Of a DNA stretch of 64,000 nucleotides, positions 16,016-23,783 are shown piece after piece. The translations under genes and the position numbers were made by a program. The notes below the pieces were generated by a model that did not search any database, had not been told where the DNA came from, and saw nothing but the letters and a program-made list of their open reading frames with translations. This stretch comes from Actinocorallia sp. API 0066 (GTDB lineage Bacteria; Actinomycetota; Actinomycetes; Streptosporangiales; Streptosporangiaceae). Numbering within the stretch: position 1 is the stretch's first letter; the number at the start of each line of letters is the position of its first letter. The stretch lies in the NCBI RefSeq assembly GCF_020991275.1, contig NZ_JAJLQY010000006.1:372001-436000 (forward strand). Reading direction: 5' to 3'.

Positions 16016-17550
16016 GCGGCGCGCTCGTCACCCGGCAGGACTCGCCGCGCCGCTACACGCTCCCGGTGACGCCGCCCGTCGCCTGGTCGGCCGAGCCCAG
16101 CCGGCGCCGCCGCCGGTTCGGCGCGGCGGCGCTGCTCGCCGTCCTGGCGCTCCAGGCCGTCCTGACCCTCCGCCTGGACAACACGGCCTCCCCGGAGGAG
16201 GCGCTCTACCTGGCCGTCGCGCAGGCGGGCGGTTCGCTTGGAAGCCACGCCGAGCACCTGCCCGGCGCGCCCTTCCTGTACCCGTTCCTCGTCGCGCCCC
16301 TGGACGCCGCCTTCGGCCTCGAAGGGGCCCGCGCCCTGAGCCTCGCGCTCATGCTCGTCGCCAGCGCCCTCGTGTACGGCTTCGCCCGGCGCCTGTTCGG
16401 GCTGCGGCCCGCCCTGATGGCCGTGGCGTCCTTCGCCGTCGTCGCGTCCACCACGTTCACGGGCGGCATCGCCACCTCCGACGCGCTGTCGGTGTTCCTC
16501 CTGAGCTGCGCCATCTGGGCGCTCATCCGGTTCGCGCACTCGGCGGCCGCCGTCGTGCTGCTCGCCGGGCCGCTGTGCGTGCTCGCGTTCGTCGCGAACT
16601 ACGCGGCGGCGGTCGTCCTCCCGTTCGTCGTCCTCACCGCCGCCGTCGCCTGCTGGCCGCGCGCGGGCGGCGGCAGGGCGTGCGCGCGCGCCGCCGTGCT
16701 CACCGTCGTCGTGGGCGTGGGCATCGTCGCGTTCGTCATCGCGAGCGACGTCGGGGCGGGCGTCACCGCGGCCCTCACGGGCGGCGTCGGCACGGCCCTG
16801 ACGGGCGGCGTGGGCGGCGCGGACGTCACCGGCGACATCCTGTGGCGGGCCGCCGAGTACAGCGGCCTCTACGTGGCCCTCACGCTGTTCGGGACGCTCA
16901 TGTACTGGCGCAAGGGGCCGCTGACCGAGACGCCGGGCGTCACCGTCACGGGGCCGCGGCCGGGCGTCCGGCTCGCCATCGGCCTCGTGCTGACCATTCC
17001 CGCCCTGCTCGTGCCGTTCTACCAGGCGGGCCTCGGCACCATCGCGACGCTGCCCGAGCACCTCGGCTACGCCACCGTGCTCGCCGCGCCCATGGTGGGG
17101 CTCGGCATGTCCTGGCTCCTCGGCCGCCACTTCCGCAGCCCCCAGTTCCCCATCGCGGCGTGGCTCGCGCTCTTCGCCCTCGGCTTCGGCCAGGCCGGGA
17201 CCCTCATGGCCGCCTGGCCGCACTCCGCCGACATGGTCAGCCTCGTCAGGCCCGAACTCACCGCCGAGGGCACCTACCTCAGCTCGACGCCCCAGGTGCC
17301 CATCTACACGATCGGAGCGGACGGCACCCGGGCCGCCCAATGGACGGCCACCGAGGGGTTCACCGACCTGGACGCCGTCCAGACCGGTGCGTTCGACCTG
17401 ATCGTGCTGGACAGCGGGGTCGCCCCCGACGTCAACGCGCTCATCGAGGAGCGGATCCTCGTCGGCGGGCTCTACCGCCTGCGCGCGACCTACAAGTACG
17501 ACTACGGGCCCCTGAAGGGCGACTACCGGATCTGGGTGAGGCTCGGATGA
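16012..17550 (+). CDS. Polytopic membrane glycosyltransferase-like protein (GT-C type)
   Basis: 512 residues with about ten hydrophobic segments. After an Arg-rich cytoplasmic start (SRRRRRFGAAALL) the first extracytoplasmic loop has NTASPEEALYLAVAQAGGSL, resembling the acidic first-loop motif of dolichol-phosphate-mannose/ArnT-type GT-C enzymes. The last 100 residues form a soluble domain (TYLSSTPQVPIYTIG onward). It lacks clear family signatures, so the sugar donor is unknown. Coupled by ATGA overlaps to the GT2 upstream and the GH26 downstream, it probably modifies or helps export the same polysaccharide. Confidence 0.75.
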   Translation: MSGALVTRQDSPRRYTLPVTPPVAWSAEPSRRRRRFGAAALLAVLALQAVLTLRLDNTASPEEALYLAVAQAGGSLGSHAEHLPGAPFLYPFLVAPLDAAFGLEGARALSLALMLVASALVYGFARRLFGLRPALMAVASFAVVASTTFTGGIATSDALSVFLLSCAIWALIRFAHSAAAVVLLAGPLCVLAFVANYAAAVVLPFVVLTAAVACWPRAGGGRACARAAVLTVVVGVGIVAFVIASDVGAGVTAALTGGVGTALTGGVGGADVTGDILWRAAEYSGLYVALTLFGTLMYWRKGPLTETPGVTVTGPRPGVRLAIGLVLTIPALLVPFYQAGLGTIATLPEHLGYATVLAAPMVGLGMSWLLGRHFRSPQFPIAAWLALFALGFGQAGTLMAAWPHSADMVSLVRPELTAEGTYLSSTPQVPIYTIGADGTRAAQWTATEGFTDLDAVQTGAFDLIVLDSGVAPDVNALIEERILVGGLYRLRATYKYDYGPLKGDYRIWVRLG

Positions 17551-18518
17551 GACGGCTCACCGCACTCGCCTCCACCGCCCTCCTCCTGCTCGTCACCGGA
17601 TGCGGCGAAGCCGGCAAGGCCCCCTCCCCCAAGGCGGAGCGGATGTCGCACTCGGCGCCCTACGACGTGCGTCCGCTGCTCAAGCCCAAGAAGAAGTATC
17701 TGGGCGTCGCCTACGAGGGCGCGGGACGGCCGGACGACACCGGCCTGAAGACCTTCGCCCGCCTCGCGGGCAAAAAAGCCAACCTGGTGCCCATCTACTC
17801 CGAGTTCGACGACCTGTACCCGGCCGAGAAGGTGTCCTCCCTGTGGGCCGGGGGCGCGCTGCCCCTCGTCGTCTGGGAGCCGTACAAGTCGACGCTGCGG
17901 GACATCGCGGCGGGTGTGCGCGACGTGCACGTGCACACGTTCGCCGAGGCCGTGCGCGCGCTCGACATCCCCGTCGTCCTCAGCTTCGGCCACGAGATGA
18001 ACGGCCACTGGTACCCGTGGGGCACCAAGAAGGCGACGGCGGAGGAGTACATCGCCGCCTACCGGCACGTCCACGACGTCTTCACGCGGGTCGGCGCCAC
18101 GAACGCCATCTGGCTGTGGAGCCCGAACGTGCTGATCAACAACAGCATGAGGCTGCGCCCGTACTTCCCCGGCGCCGCTTACGTCGACTGGGTCGGGCCG
18201 ATCGGCTACTTCGAGTGGAGCAACGACTCCCGCTCCTTCGAGGAGCTGTTCGGGCCGCCGATCAAGGCCATGCGCAAGTTCACCGACCTGCCCGTCCTCA
18301 TCCCCGAGACCGCCGCGCCGCCCACCGTCAACAAGCCGGGCCACATCGCCGACCTCTACGCCGAGATCGCCCGCCGCGACGACATCATCGGCGTCGTCTG
18401 GTTCAACATCAAGAAGGAACGCGACTGGCGCGTCAACTCCAGCAGAACGTCCCTGAACGCCTTCCGCAAGGCCGTCGCCGACCCCGTCTGGAGCTTCGAC
18501 CCCCGAAAAGCCGGCTGA
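17547..18518 (+). CDS. GH26 family glycosidase lipoprotein
   Basis: 323 residues; ATG overlaps the upstream stop. Lipoprotein signal: LASTALLLLVTGC with Cys20. The catalytic domain has the GH26 acid/base Glu in LSFGHEMNGHWYPWG near 150 and the nucleophile in VLIPETAAPP near 254, with WLWSPN and YVDWVGPIGY between. GH26 enzymes mostly cut beta-1,4-mannan or mixed-linkage beta-glucan and related beta-polymers. Anchored outside the membrane and co-translated with the synthase, it is likely a processing or release hydrolase for the polymer, as cellulases are in cellulose operons. Confidence 0.88.
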   Translation: MRRLTALASTALLLLVTGCGEAGKAPSPKAERMSHSAPYDVRPLLKPKKKYLGVAYEGAGRPDDTGLKTFARLAGKKANLVPIYSEFDDLYPAEKVSSLWAGGALPLVVWEPYKSTLRDIAAGVRDVHVHTFAEAVRALDIPVVLSFGHEMNGHWYPWGTKKATAEEYIAAYRHVHDVFTRVGATNAIWLWSPNVLINNSMRLRPYFPGAAYVDWVGPIGYFEWSNDSRSFEELFGPPIKAMRKFTDLPVLIPETAAPPTVNKPGHIADLYAEIARRDDIIGVVWFNIKKERDWRVNSSRTSLNAFRKAVADPVWSFDPRKAG

Positions 18519-18535
18519 CCCGGGCCGGGCAGGGG

Positions 18536-18609
18536 TGGGGCGGGTGGGGCTCGAACCCACGACCGGCGGATTATGAGTCCGCTGCTCTGACCGGCTGAGC
18601 TACCGCCCC
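18536..18609 (-). tRNA. tRNA with CAU anticodon (Met, or Ile2)
   Basis: A full cloverleaf on the minus strand: acceptor GGGGCGG/CCGCCCC, D-arm GCTC...GAGC, anticodon stem GCGGA/TCCGC with loop CTCATAA (anticodon CAT), T-arm GTGGG TTCGAGC CCCAC, discriminator A. CCA is not encoded (CCCC follows). Loop CTCATAA occurs in both elongator tRNA-Met and lysidine-modified tRNA-Ile2; I lean to Met. Confidence 0.9.
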
Positions 18610-18765
18610 TCACGCCGACTCTCCAGAGTCTAGAGGGAGCGTGGGCGGCTTCGGGAGGGAGTAGGGAGTTTCAAGCCTGACCCAAGAAACGGGCCCGGCT
18701 CGGCAACCGCGATCGCAGCCGGGGGCGGGGGTTTCGGGGGGCGGGATTGCCGGTAGGTGGTCGGT

Positions 18766-19302
18766 GTGAATGTGATCGCCAGGCGGGTGTTGCAGCTGCA
18801 CGACGTCGACGGGCAGGGGGTCGGCGATGTGGTCGTGTCGATCGGGCAGCCTTACCTCGATCCGGAGGGGGAGGGAGAGTGGGCCTGCCCTTACGCGATC
18901 GAGGGGCTCGGCGAGTGGGACGGGCAGTACCAGATCGCCGGGGAGGACGCGGTACAGGCGCTCCAGCTCGTCCAGGGCGTCATCTGGGGGGTGCTCACCG
19001 GCTCGGAGATGAGCCACCGCCTGCGGCTCTGGGGCAAACCGGACCTCGGCTTCCCGTCGCCGTTCCACCGGGTCAGGGTCATCCACGAGCCGGCCTCCAA
19101 CAGCGCCTACATCGGCCTCTCCGGGGTCTTCGACCACGACGGCGACGCGGTGGACCAGCTGGAGCTCGACGGCCGTGACGGCGAACTGGCGGCCATCCTG
19201 GACTTCGCCCACTCCGGGGAACTCGTCGGCGTCGAGCTGTTCAACGCGGCGGTCCGCCTTCCGGAGGGCATGCGGGTGCGGACTCATCCCGCCGAGCCCT
19301 GA
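18766..19302 (+). CDS. Conserved hypothetical protein (DUF6968-like N-terminus, DUF2283-like C-terminus)
   Basis: 178 residues from GTG 18766, five bases after AGGTGG; GTGs at 18757 and 18772 are in frame. The N-terminal 85 residues (VVVSIGQPYLDP, WACPYAIEGLGEWD, AVQALQLVQGVIWGVL) resemble DUF6968. The C-terminal 60 (AYIGLSGVFDH, DFAHSGELVGVELFNA) resemble DUF2283, a small fold found in toxin-antitoxin and immunity contexts. The resemblances are from memory of the motifs, not a search. No signal peptide. It stands alone between a tRNA gene and lprG. Confidence 0.65.
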   Translation: MNVIARRVLQLHDVDGQGVGDVVVSIGQPYLDPEGEGEWACPYAIEGLGEWDGQYQIAGEDAVQALQLVQGVIWGVLTGSEMSHRLRLWGKPDLGFPSPFHRVRVIHEPASNSAYIGLSGVFDHDGDAVDQLELDGRDGELAAILDFAHSGELVGVELFNAAVRLPEGMRVRTHPAEP

Positions 19303-19345
19303 CGGCTCCCCCAAAGGTCTCTGTCCCGCGTACCGCCGTTGTGGC

Positions 19346-19351
19346 TAGGCT
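19346..19351 (+). promoter_or_regulatory. Possible -10 box for leaderless lprG transcript
   Basis: TAGGCT at 19346-19351 ends seven bases before the lprG ATG (19359), and there is no ribosome site. This arrangement is typical of leaderless actinomycete messages. The -35 region is not recognisable. Confidence 0.4.
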
Positions 19352-19358
19352 CACCGCC

Positions 19359-20012
19359 ATGTCCAGACTTCGCACCCTCCTCGCGACGCTCTTCGCCGTC
19401 GCCCTGGTGGCCGGCTGCAGCGCCGACAAGGACTCCGGCACCGCCGACCTGCCGCCCGCGCAGCCGCTGCTCCAGCAGTCCACCGAGGCGATGAAGCAGG
19501 TCACCAGCGTCGCCTTCGCCCTCACCACCGAAGGCACCCCGGACCTTCCGGTCCGGGCGATGAACGGCGACCTGCTGCGCAACGGCGACGCGCGGGGCGA
19601 CGTGACGGCGGTGCAGCTCGGACTCACCCTGGAGATCAAGTTCATCCTGGTCGGCCCGGATCTGTACTTCAATCTGGCGGGCGGTTACCAGAAGACCGAC
19701 AAGTCCATGATCACCAACCTGCTCGACCCGGCCGCGATCCTGGACCCCGAGCGCGGCATCCCGCTTCTGCTCACCCAGGCCAAGGACGCCAAGGCCGTCG
19801 CGGTCGAGGACGGGGCCGTCAAGGTCGACGCGACGCTTCCGGCCGCCGCCGTCACGGCGATCGGGGTCCGCGTCACCGAGGACCTCAAGGGCTCGGTGTG
19901 GATAGACGAGGACACCAAGCGGCTCACCAAGGTGCGGATGGACCTTGCGGGCGGCTCGGCGACCCTCACCCTGAGCGACTTCAACGCCAACCCGGAAATC
20001 AAGGCGCCGTAA
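19359..20012 (+). CDS. lprG: LprG-family lipid-carrier lipoprotein (LppX_LprAFG)
   Basis: 217 residues. Lipoprotein signal MSRLRTLLATLFAVALVAGC with the lipid Cys at 20. The mature part follows the LppX_LprAFG pattern: LLQQSTEAMKQVTSVAFAL, then ILVGPDLYFNLAGGYQKTD and a C-terminal LKGSVWIDEDTKRLTKVRM. The family binds triacylated lipids in a hydrophobic pocket; mycobacterial LprG carries triacylglycerol and lipoglycans and works with the P55 transporter. The next gene, three bases downstream, is such a transporter. Together with the WS/DGAT gene this points to lipid export. Confidence 0.88.
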   Translation: MSRLRTLLATLFAVALVAGCSADKDSGTADLPPAQPLLQQSTEAMKQVTSVAFALTTEGTPDLPVRAMNGDLLRNGDARGDVTAVQLGLTLEIKFILVGPDLYFNLAGGYQKTDKSMITNLLDPAAILDPERGIPLLLTQAKDAKAVAVEDGAVKVDATLPAAAVTAIGVRVTEDLKGSVWIDEDTKRLTKVRMDLAGGSATLTLSDFNANPEIKAP

Positions 20013-20015
20013 GCC

Positions 20016-21524
20016 ATGGCAGGACGCCGCCTTGCTATCGGCACCGGCGGGGCCGTGGTCCTGCTGGCGTCGCTCGACGCCTACGTGATCGTGACGGTCC
20101 TGGTCGACATGGGCAGGGACCTCGGACTTCCGGTCAACCGGCCGGAGCGGCTCATCCCCGTCGTCACCGGGTTCCTGCTCGGGTACGTCGCGGCGATGCC
20201 GCTGCTCGGCCAGCTCTCCGACCGGTTCGGGCGCAGGACCGTCATGCACGCCTGCCTGCTGGCGTTCGCGGCGGGCTCGGCGCTCACCGCCGCCGCGCCC
20301 GGGGTCGAGGCGCTCGTGGCCGGACGGGTGCTCCAGGGCGTCGCCGGAGGCGCCCTCCTGCCCATCACCATGGCGCTGGCGGGCGACCTGTGGGAGGAGC
20401 GGCGCCGTCCCGTCGTGCTGGGGGTCGTCGGGGCGCTCCAGGAGCTCGGCAGCGTGCTCGGGCCGCTGTACGGGGCGGGGCTGGCCGCGCTGGTCGGCTG
20501 GCGCGGGCTGTTCTGGGTGAACCTGCCTCTGGCGGCCGCGGCGATGGTCGCCCTGCACTTCACCGTCCCGCCGGGCCGCCCTGAGCGGACGGGAAGAGTG
20601 GACGTCGTGGGCGGGCTGCTTCTGGCGGCCGGCCTCGGGCTGCTCGTCGTCGGCACCTACAACCCGGAGCCCGAGACGAGCGCGCTTCCGTCGTACGGGG
20701 TGCCGATGATCGTCGGCGGGGCGGCGGCGCTCGTCCTGTTCGGCCTCTGGGAGACCCGGACGCGGCACAAGCTGCTCGACCTCACGGGCGCGCGCAAGGG
20801 GCCGGTCTTCGCCGTCCTCGGGGTGAGCCTGCTATCGGGGGCCGCCTTGATGGTGACTCTCGTGGACGTCCAACTCGTCGCCACCACCCTGCTGGGGAAG
20901 ACGACGACGGAGGGCGCCTTCCTGCTGTCGCGGTTCCTCGTGGCCCTCGCCCTGGCGGCGGTGCTGGGCGGCGCGCTGGCACGACGCGTAGGCGAACGGA
21001 TCCCTCTAGCGACCGGAATGGGGCTGGCCGGATGCGGTTACCTCCTCATTTCCGGATGGCCGCTCGACCCTTCCGGGGCGTCCTACGGGCCACTCCCTCG
21101 GATGGACGTGGACCTCGCTTTGACCGGCCTCGGGCTCGGCCTGGTCATCGCGCCGGTGTCGTCGGCCGTCCTGCGGCTCGTGCCTTCCGGCCAGCACGGA
21201 GTGGCCTCCTCGGCCGTCGTGGTGGCACGGATGATGGGCATGTTGCTGGGCATCTCCGCTGTGTCCGCGTACGGGTTCCACCGCCTACAGGAGTTGGTGG
21301 CGGACCTCGTGGTGCCGCTCCCCTTCAACAACCCGGACTTCAGGGCCCAGTACCTCGTCTACGAGGCGGGACTCCAGCGCGCGCTGCACACCGAGTACAG
21401 CGAGATCTTCACCCTGACGGCGGTGCTCTGCTTCGTCGGTGCGGTCGTCGCGCTCGGGGTCACCGGACGGTCCTCACTCCCCGTCACCAAAGCTCGCATA
21501 CCGGAGACTTCCGGACGCCCATAA
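20016..21524 (+). CDS. MFS transporter, P55 (Rv1410c)-like
   Basis: 502 residues with about 14 hydrophobic helices. Helix 1 carries LLASLDAYVIVTVLVDMG; the loop between helices 2 and 3 has motif A as LLGQLSDRFGRR; a long insertion between central helices fits the 14-TM drug:H+ class. It starts three bases after lprG, the same order as lprG-P55 in mycobacteria, where the pair moves triacylglycerol and lipoglycans and confers efflux phenotypes. The synteny is the main reason for choosing P55 over a general multidrug exporter. Confidence 0.85.
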   Translation: MAGRRLAIGTGGAVVLLASLDAYVIVTVLVDMGRDLGLPVNRPERLIPVVTGFLLGYVAAMPLLGQLSDRFGRRTVMHACLLAFAAGSALTAAAPGVEALVAGRVLQGVAGGALLPITMALAGDLWEERRRPVVLGVVGALQELGSVLGPLYGAGLAALVGWRGLFWVNLPLAAAAMVALHFTVPPGRPERTGRVDVVGGLLLAAGLGLLVVGTYNPEPETSALPSYGVPMIVGGAAALVLFGLWETRTRHKLLDLTGARKGPVFAVLGVSLLSGAALMVTLVDVQLVATTLLGKTTTEGAFLLSRFLVALALAAVLGGALARRVGERIPLATGMGLAGCGYLLISGWPLDPSGASYGPLPRMDVDLALTGLGLGLVIAPVSSAVLRLVPSGQHGVASSAVVVARMMGMLLGISAVSAYGFHRLQELVADLVVPLPFNNPDFRAQYLVYEAGLQRALHTEYSEIFTLTAVLCFVGAVVALGVTGRSSLPVTKARIPETSGRP

Positions 21525-21586
21525 CCACAGGTATCGGGAAATCGACGCATTGTCAGCAGCGATCTGACAATGGTTGTGTTCTCCGC

Positions 21587-22963
21587 ATGCAGCGGATGAA
21601 CGGGCTCGACGCCAGCTTCTACCTCCTCGAAGACGAGAACACCCCTCTGCACGTCGCGGCGGTGATCGTCATGGAAGGCCCCGCGCCCTCCTACGGCGAC
21701 CTCGTCCGGCTCGTCGCGGCCAAACTCCCCGGCGTGGAGCGGTACCGGCAGCGCGTCCGGTCCGTGCCGCTGCACGCCGGACGGCCCGTCTGGGTGGACG
21801 ACCGCCACTTCCAGATCCTGTACCACGTCAGGCACACCGCCGTCCCCGCGCCCGGCGGCCCCGACCAGCTACGCAACCTCGCAGGCCGCGTCCTCGCCCA
21901 ACGCCTGGACCCGAAGAAACCACTATGGGAGCTGTACCTGGTGGAGGGCCTGGAGGGCGGCGGCTGGGCCCTCATCGGCAAGGTGCACCACTGCATGGTC
22001 GACGGCGTCGCCGGGATGGACCTCATCGCGTCGCTGTTCGAACTCTCCCCCGACGCGCCCGAGCCCGAGCCGGAGCACGAGTGGCGGCCCCGGCCCGAAC
22101 CGTCCGACCTGGAACTGCTGGCCGACACCCTCGTGGACAACGTCCTGCAGCCCGTCAGGCTGGCGCGGCGCCTCCCCGGCGACCTCGCGGGCATGGTGCG
22201 GCGCGCCCCCGGCGTCGTGGACTACGCGGGCGGCCTCGCGCGGCAGCTCTCGCGGTTCACCCGGGCGTCCGCGAGCGTCCTCAACGGGCCGATCGGGCCG
22301 CACCGGCGCTGGTGCTGGGCGGACGTGGCCCTGGACGACGTCAGGAAGGTCCGCAAGACACACGGGGGCACGGTCAACGACGTGGTGCTCGCCGCCGTCA
22401 CCGCGGGCTTCAGGGCGCAGCTGACGGGCCGCGGGGACCTGTCCCCGGACGTGGTCGTGCGGTCGGCCGTCCCGGTCTCGACCCGGACCGAGGAGGAACG
22501 GGGCATACCCACCAACCGGGTGTCCGCGGTGTTCGTGAACCTGCCCGTCGGGCAGCCCGACCCCGTCGCGCGACTCCTGCATATTCGGACGCAGATGGAC
22601 GACCTCAAGTCCACCCGGCAGGAGCGCGGCGCCGCCCAGCTCACGAAGATCACCGACACCGCGGTGGCGCCCGCGCTGCTCGTCCTCGGCGCGCGCACCC
22701 CGATCCGGCTGTTCAACCCGATCGTGCAGACCGTCACGACGAACGTGCCAGGACCGGCCTTCCCCCTGTACATCCTGGGACGGCGCATGGTCGCGATGTA
22801 CCCGTGCGTCCCCCTGGCGGGCGGCATCCAACTCGCCACGGCGATCTTCAGCTACCTGGGCCGCCTGTACTTCGGCGTCAGCGCCGACTTCGACGGGCAG
22901 CCGGACGCCACGGTGTTCGCCTCCGGCATCGAGGCGGGCGTCGCCGAACTGCTGCGAAGCTGA
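21587..22963 (+). CDS. Wax ester synthase / diacylglycerol acyltransferase (WS/DGAT)
   Basis: 458 residues starting MQRMNGLDASFYLLED, the family's typical start; no ribosome site is visible. The acyltransfer motif HHCMVDG is at 134-140 (His135 and Asp139 catalytic in the family). Other signatures are LDPKKPLWELYLVEGL, the NDVVLAAVTAGFR segment and the C-terminal NVPGPAFPLYILGRRM. It joins acyl-CoA to diacylglycerol (or a fatty alcohol) to make triacylglycerol or wax. It follows lprG-P55 by 62 bp in the same direction, so synthesis and export of neutral lipid may be linked. Confidence 0.93.
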   Translation: MQRMNGLDASFYLLEDENTPLHVAAVIVMEGPAPSYGDLVRLVAAKLPGVERYRQRVRSVPLHAGRPVWVDDRHFQILYHVRHTAVPAPGGPDQLRNLAGRVLAQRLDPKKPLWELYLVEGLEGGGWALIGKVHHCMVDGVAGMDLIASLFELSPDAPEPEPEHEWRPRPEPSDLELLADTLVDNVLQPVRLARRLPGDLAGMVRRAPGVVDYAGGLARQLSRFTRASASVLNGPIGPHRRWCWADVALDDVRKVRKTHGGTVNDVVLAAVTAGFRAQLTGRGDLSPDVVVRSAVPVSTRTEEERGIPTNRVSAVFVNLPVGQPDPVARLLHIRTQMDDLKSTRQERGAAQLTKITDTAVAPALLVLGARTPIRLFNPIVQTVTTNVPGPAFPLYILGRRMVAMYPCVPLAGGIQLATAIFSYLGRLYFGVSADFDGQPDATVFASGIEAGVAELLRS

Positions 22964-22982
22964 CGTCCGTAAGGCGCCCGTC

Positions 22983-23783
22983 TCAGGCCCGGCCCCGCGC
23001 GCGGAGCGTGAGGCGGGCGCCCGCCTTCAGCCCGAACGCCTGCGCCGCCGAACCCTGATTGACGGCAAGCGCCAGCCGCCCCGAGGAATCGGTGAAGACC
23101 AAGGGGTCGCCGGCGGGCACCCTCCCGTAGGTGTCCACCCAGGGAACGGCGATCCCGTCCAGGTCGAGCACGTGTCCGTAAGGCAGCTCTCCGAAGGCGC
23201 GGCGTAGGTCGTCCGGGTGGGCCGCCAGCACGAGGCTGCCGAACGAATCCGGGTACAGGACCGTCGCCGTGAGCGTCCCGTCCCCGACCTCGGGGGCGGG
23301 CAACCGTAGGGGGAGCGGCTCCACGCGCGGTCCGAACTCGGCGAGAGGCACCCCGTTGGCCAGGTGCCCGGCCGCGGGCGCGAAGACGTCGCGGCCGTGG
23401 AACGTGCTCGACGGCTCCGGCAGGCGCAGCCCCGGCGCCTCCAGGACCCGCGCCTCCACCACCCCGCCGAGCGCCTCGGCGGCGGGCGCCAGCAACCCGT
23501 TGTCGGGGCCGACGAGCACGTCGCCCCGGGCGGCCCGCACGGCGATCGGACGGCGTGCCGTACCCACGCCGGGATCCACGACCGCGACGTGAATCCCGAT
23601 AGGCAGGTAAGGGAGCGCCTGCGTAAGCAGGGACGCGCCCTCGGCCACCGCGTAGGGGGTCACCTCGTCGCTCAGCACCTGCACCCGCGCGGCGGGCGCG
23701 ATCCGGGCGACGACCCCGGCGACGATCCCGGTGTAGGCGGCGCCGAAGTCCGTGGTGATACTCACAAAGGGCGAACCGGTCAC
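22983..23783 (-). CDS. SAM hydroxide adenosyltransferase (DUF62, SAM hydrolase)
   Basis: 266 residues. The N-terminal domain has TTDFGAAYTGIVAGV and VVDPGVGTARR. The triad used by archaeal DUF62 (Asp, Arg, His spaced 68/75/127) is matched here by Asp70, Arg77 and His129 with identical spacing. A C-terminal beta-barrel domain follows (VLDLDGIAVPWVDTYGRV). The reaction is SAM + water to adenosine + methionine. There is no sign of the halogenase/fluorinase loop, but I cannot exclude a halide-using relative. Its start overlaps the stop of the glycosidase gene (ATGA). Confidence 0.9.
   Translation of the reverse strand: MTGSPFVSITTDFGAAYTGIVAGVVARIAPAARVQVLSDEVTPYAVAEGASLLTQALPYLPIGIHVAVVDPGVGTARRPIAVRAARGDVLVGPDNGLLAPAAEALGGVVEARVLEAPGLRLPEPSSTFHGRDVFAPAAGHLANGVPLAEFGPRVEPLPLRLPAPEVGDGTLTATVLYPDSFGSLVLAAHPDDLRRAFGELPYGHVLDLDGIAVPWVDTYGRVPAGDPLVFTDSSGRLALAVNQGSAAQAFGLKAGARLTLRARGRA

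Noticed and set aside
22983-23783. Fluorinase or chlorinase
   Set aside because: The Asp-Arg-His spacing matches SAM hydrolases, and no halometabolite genes are nearby.
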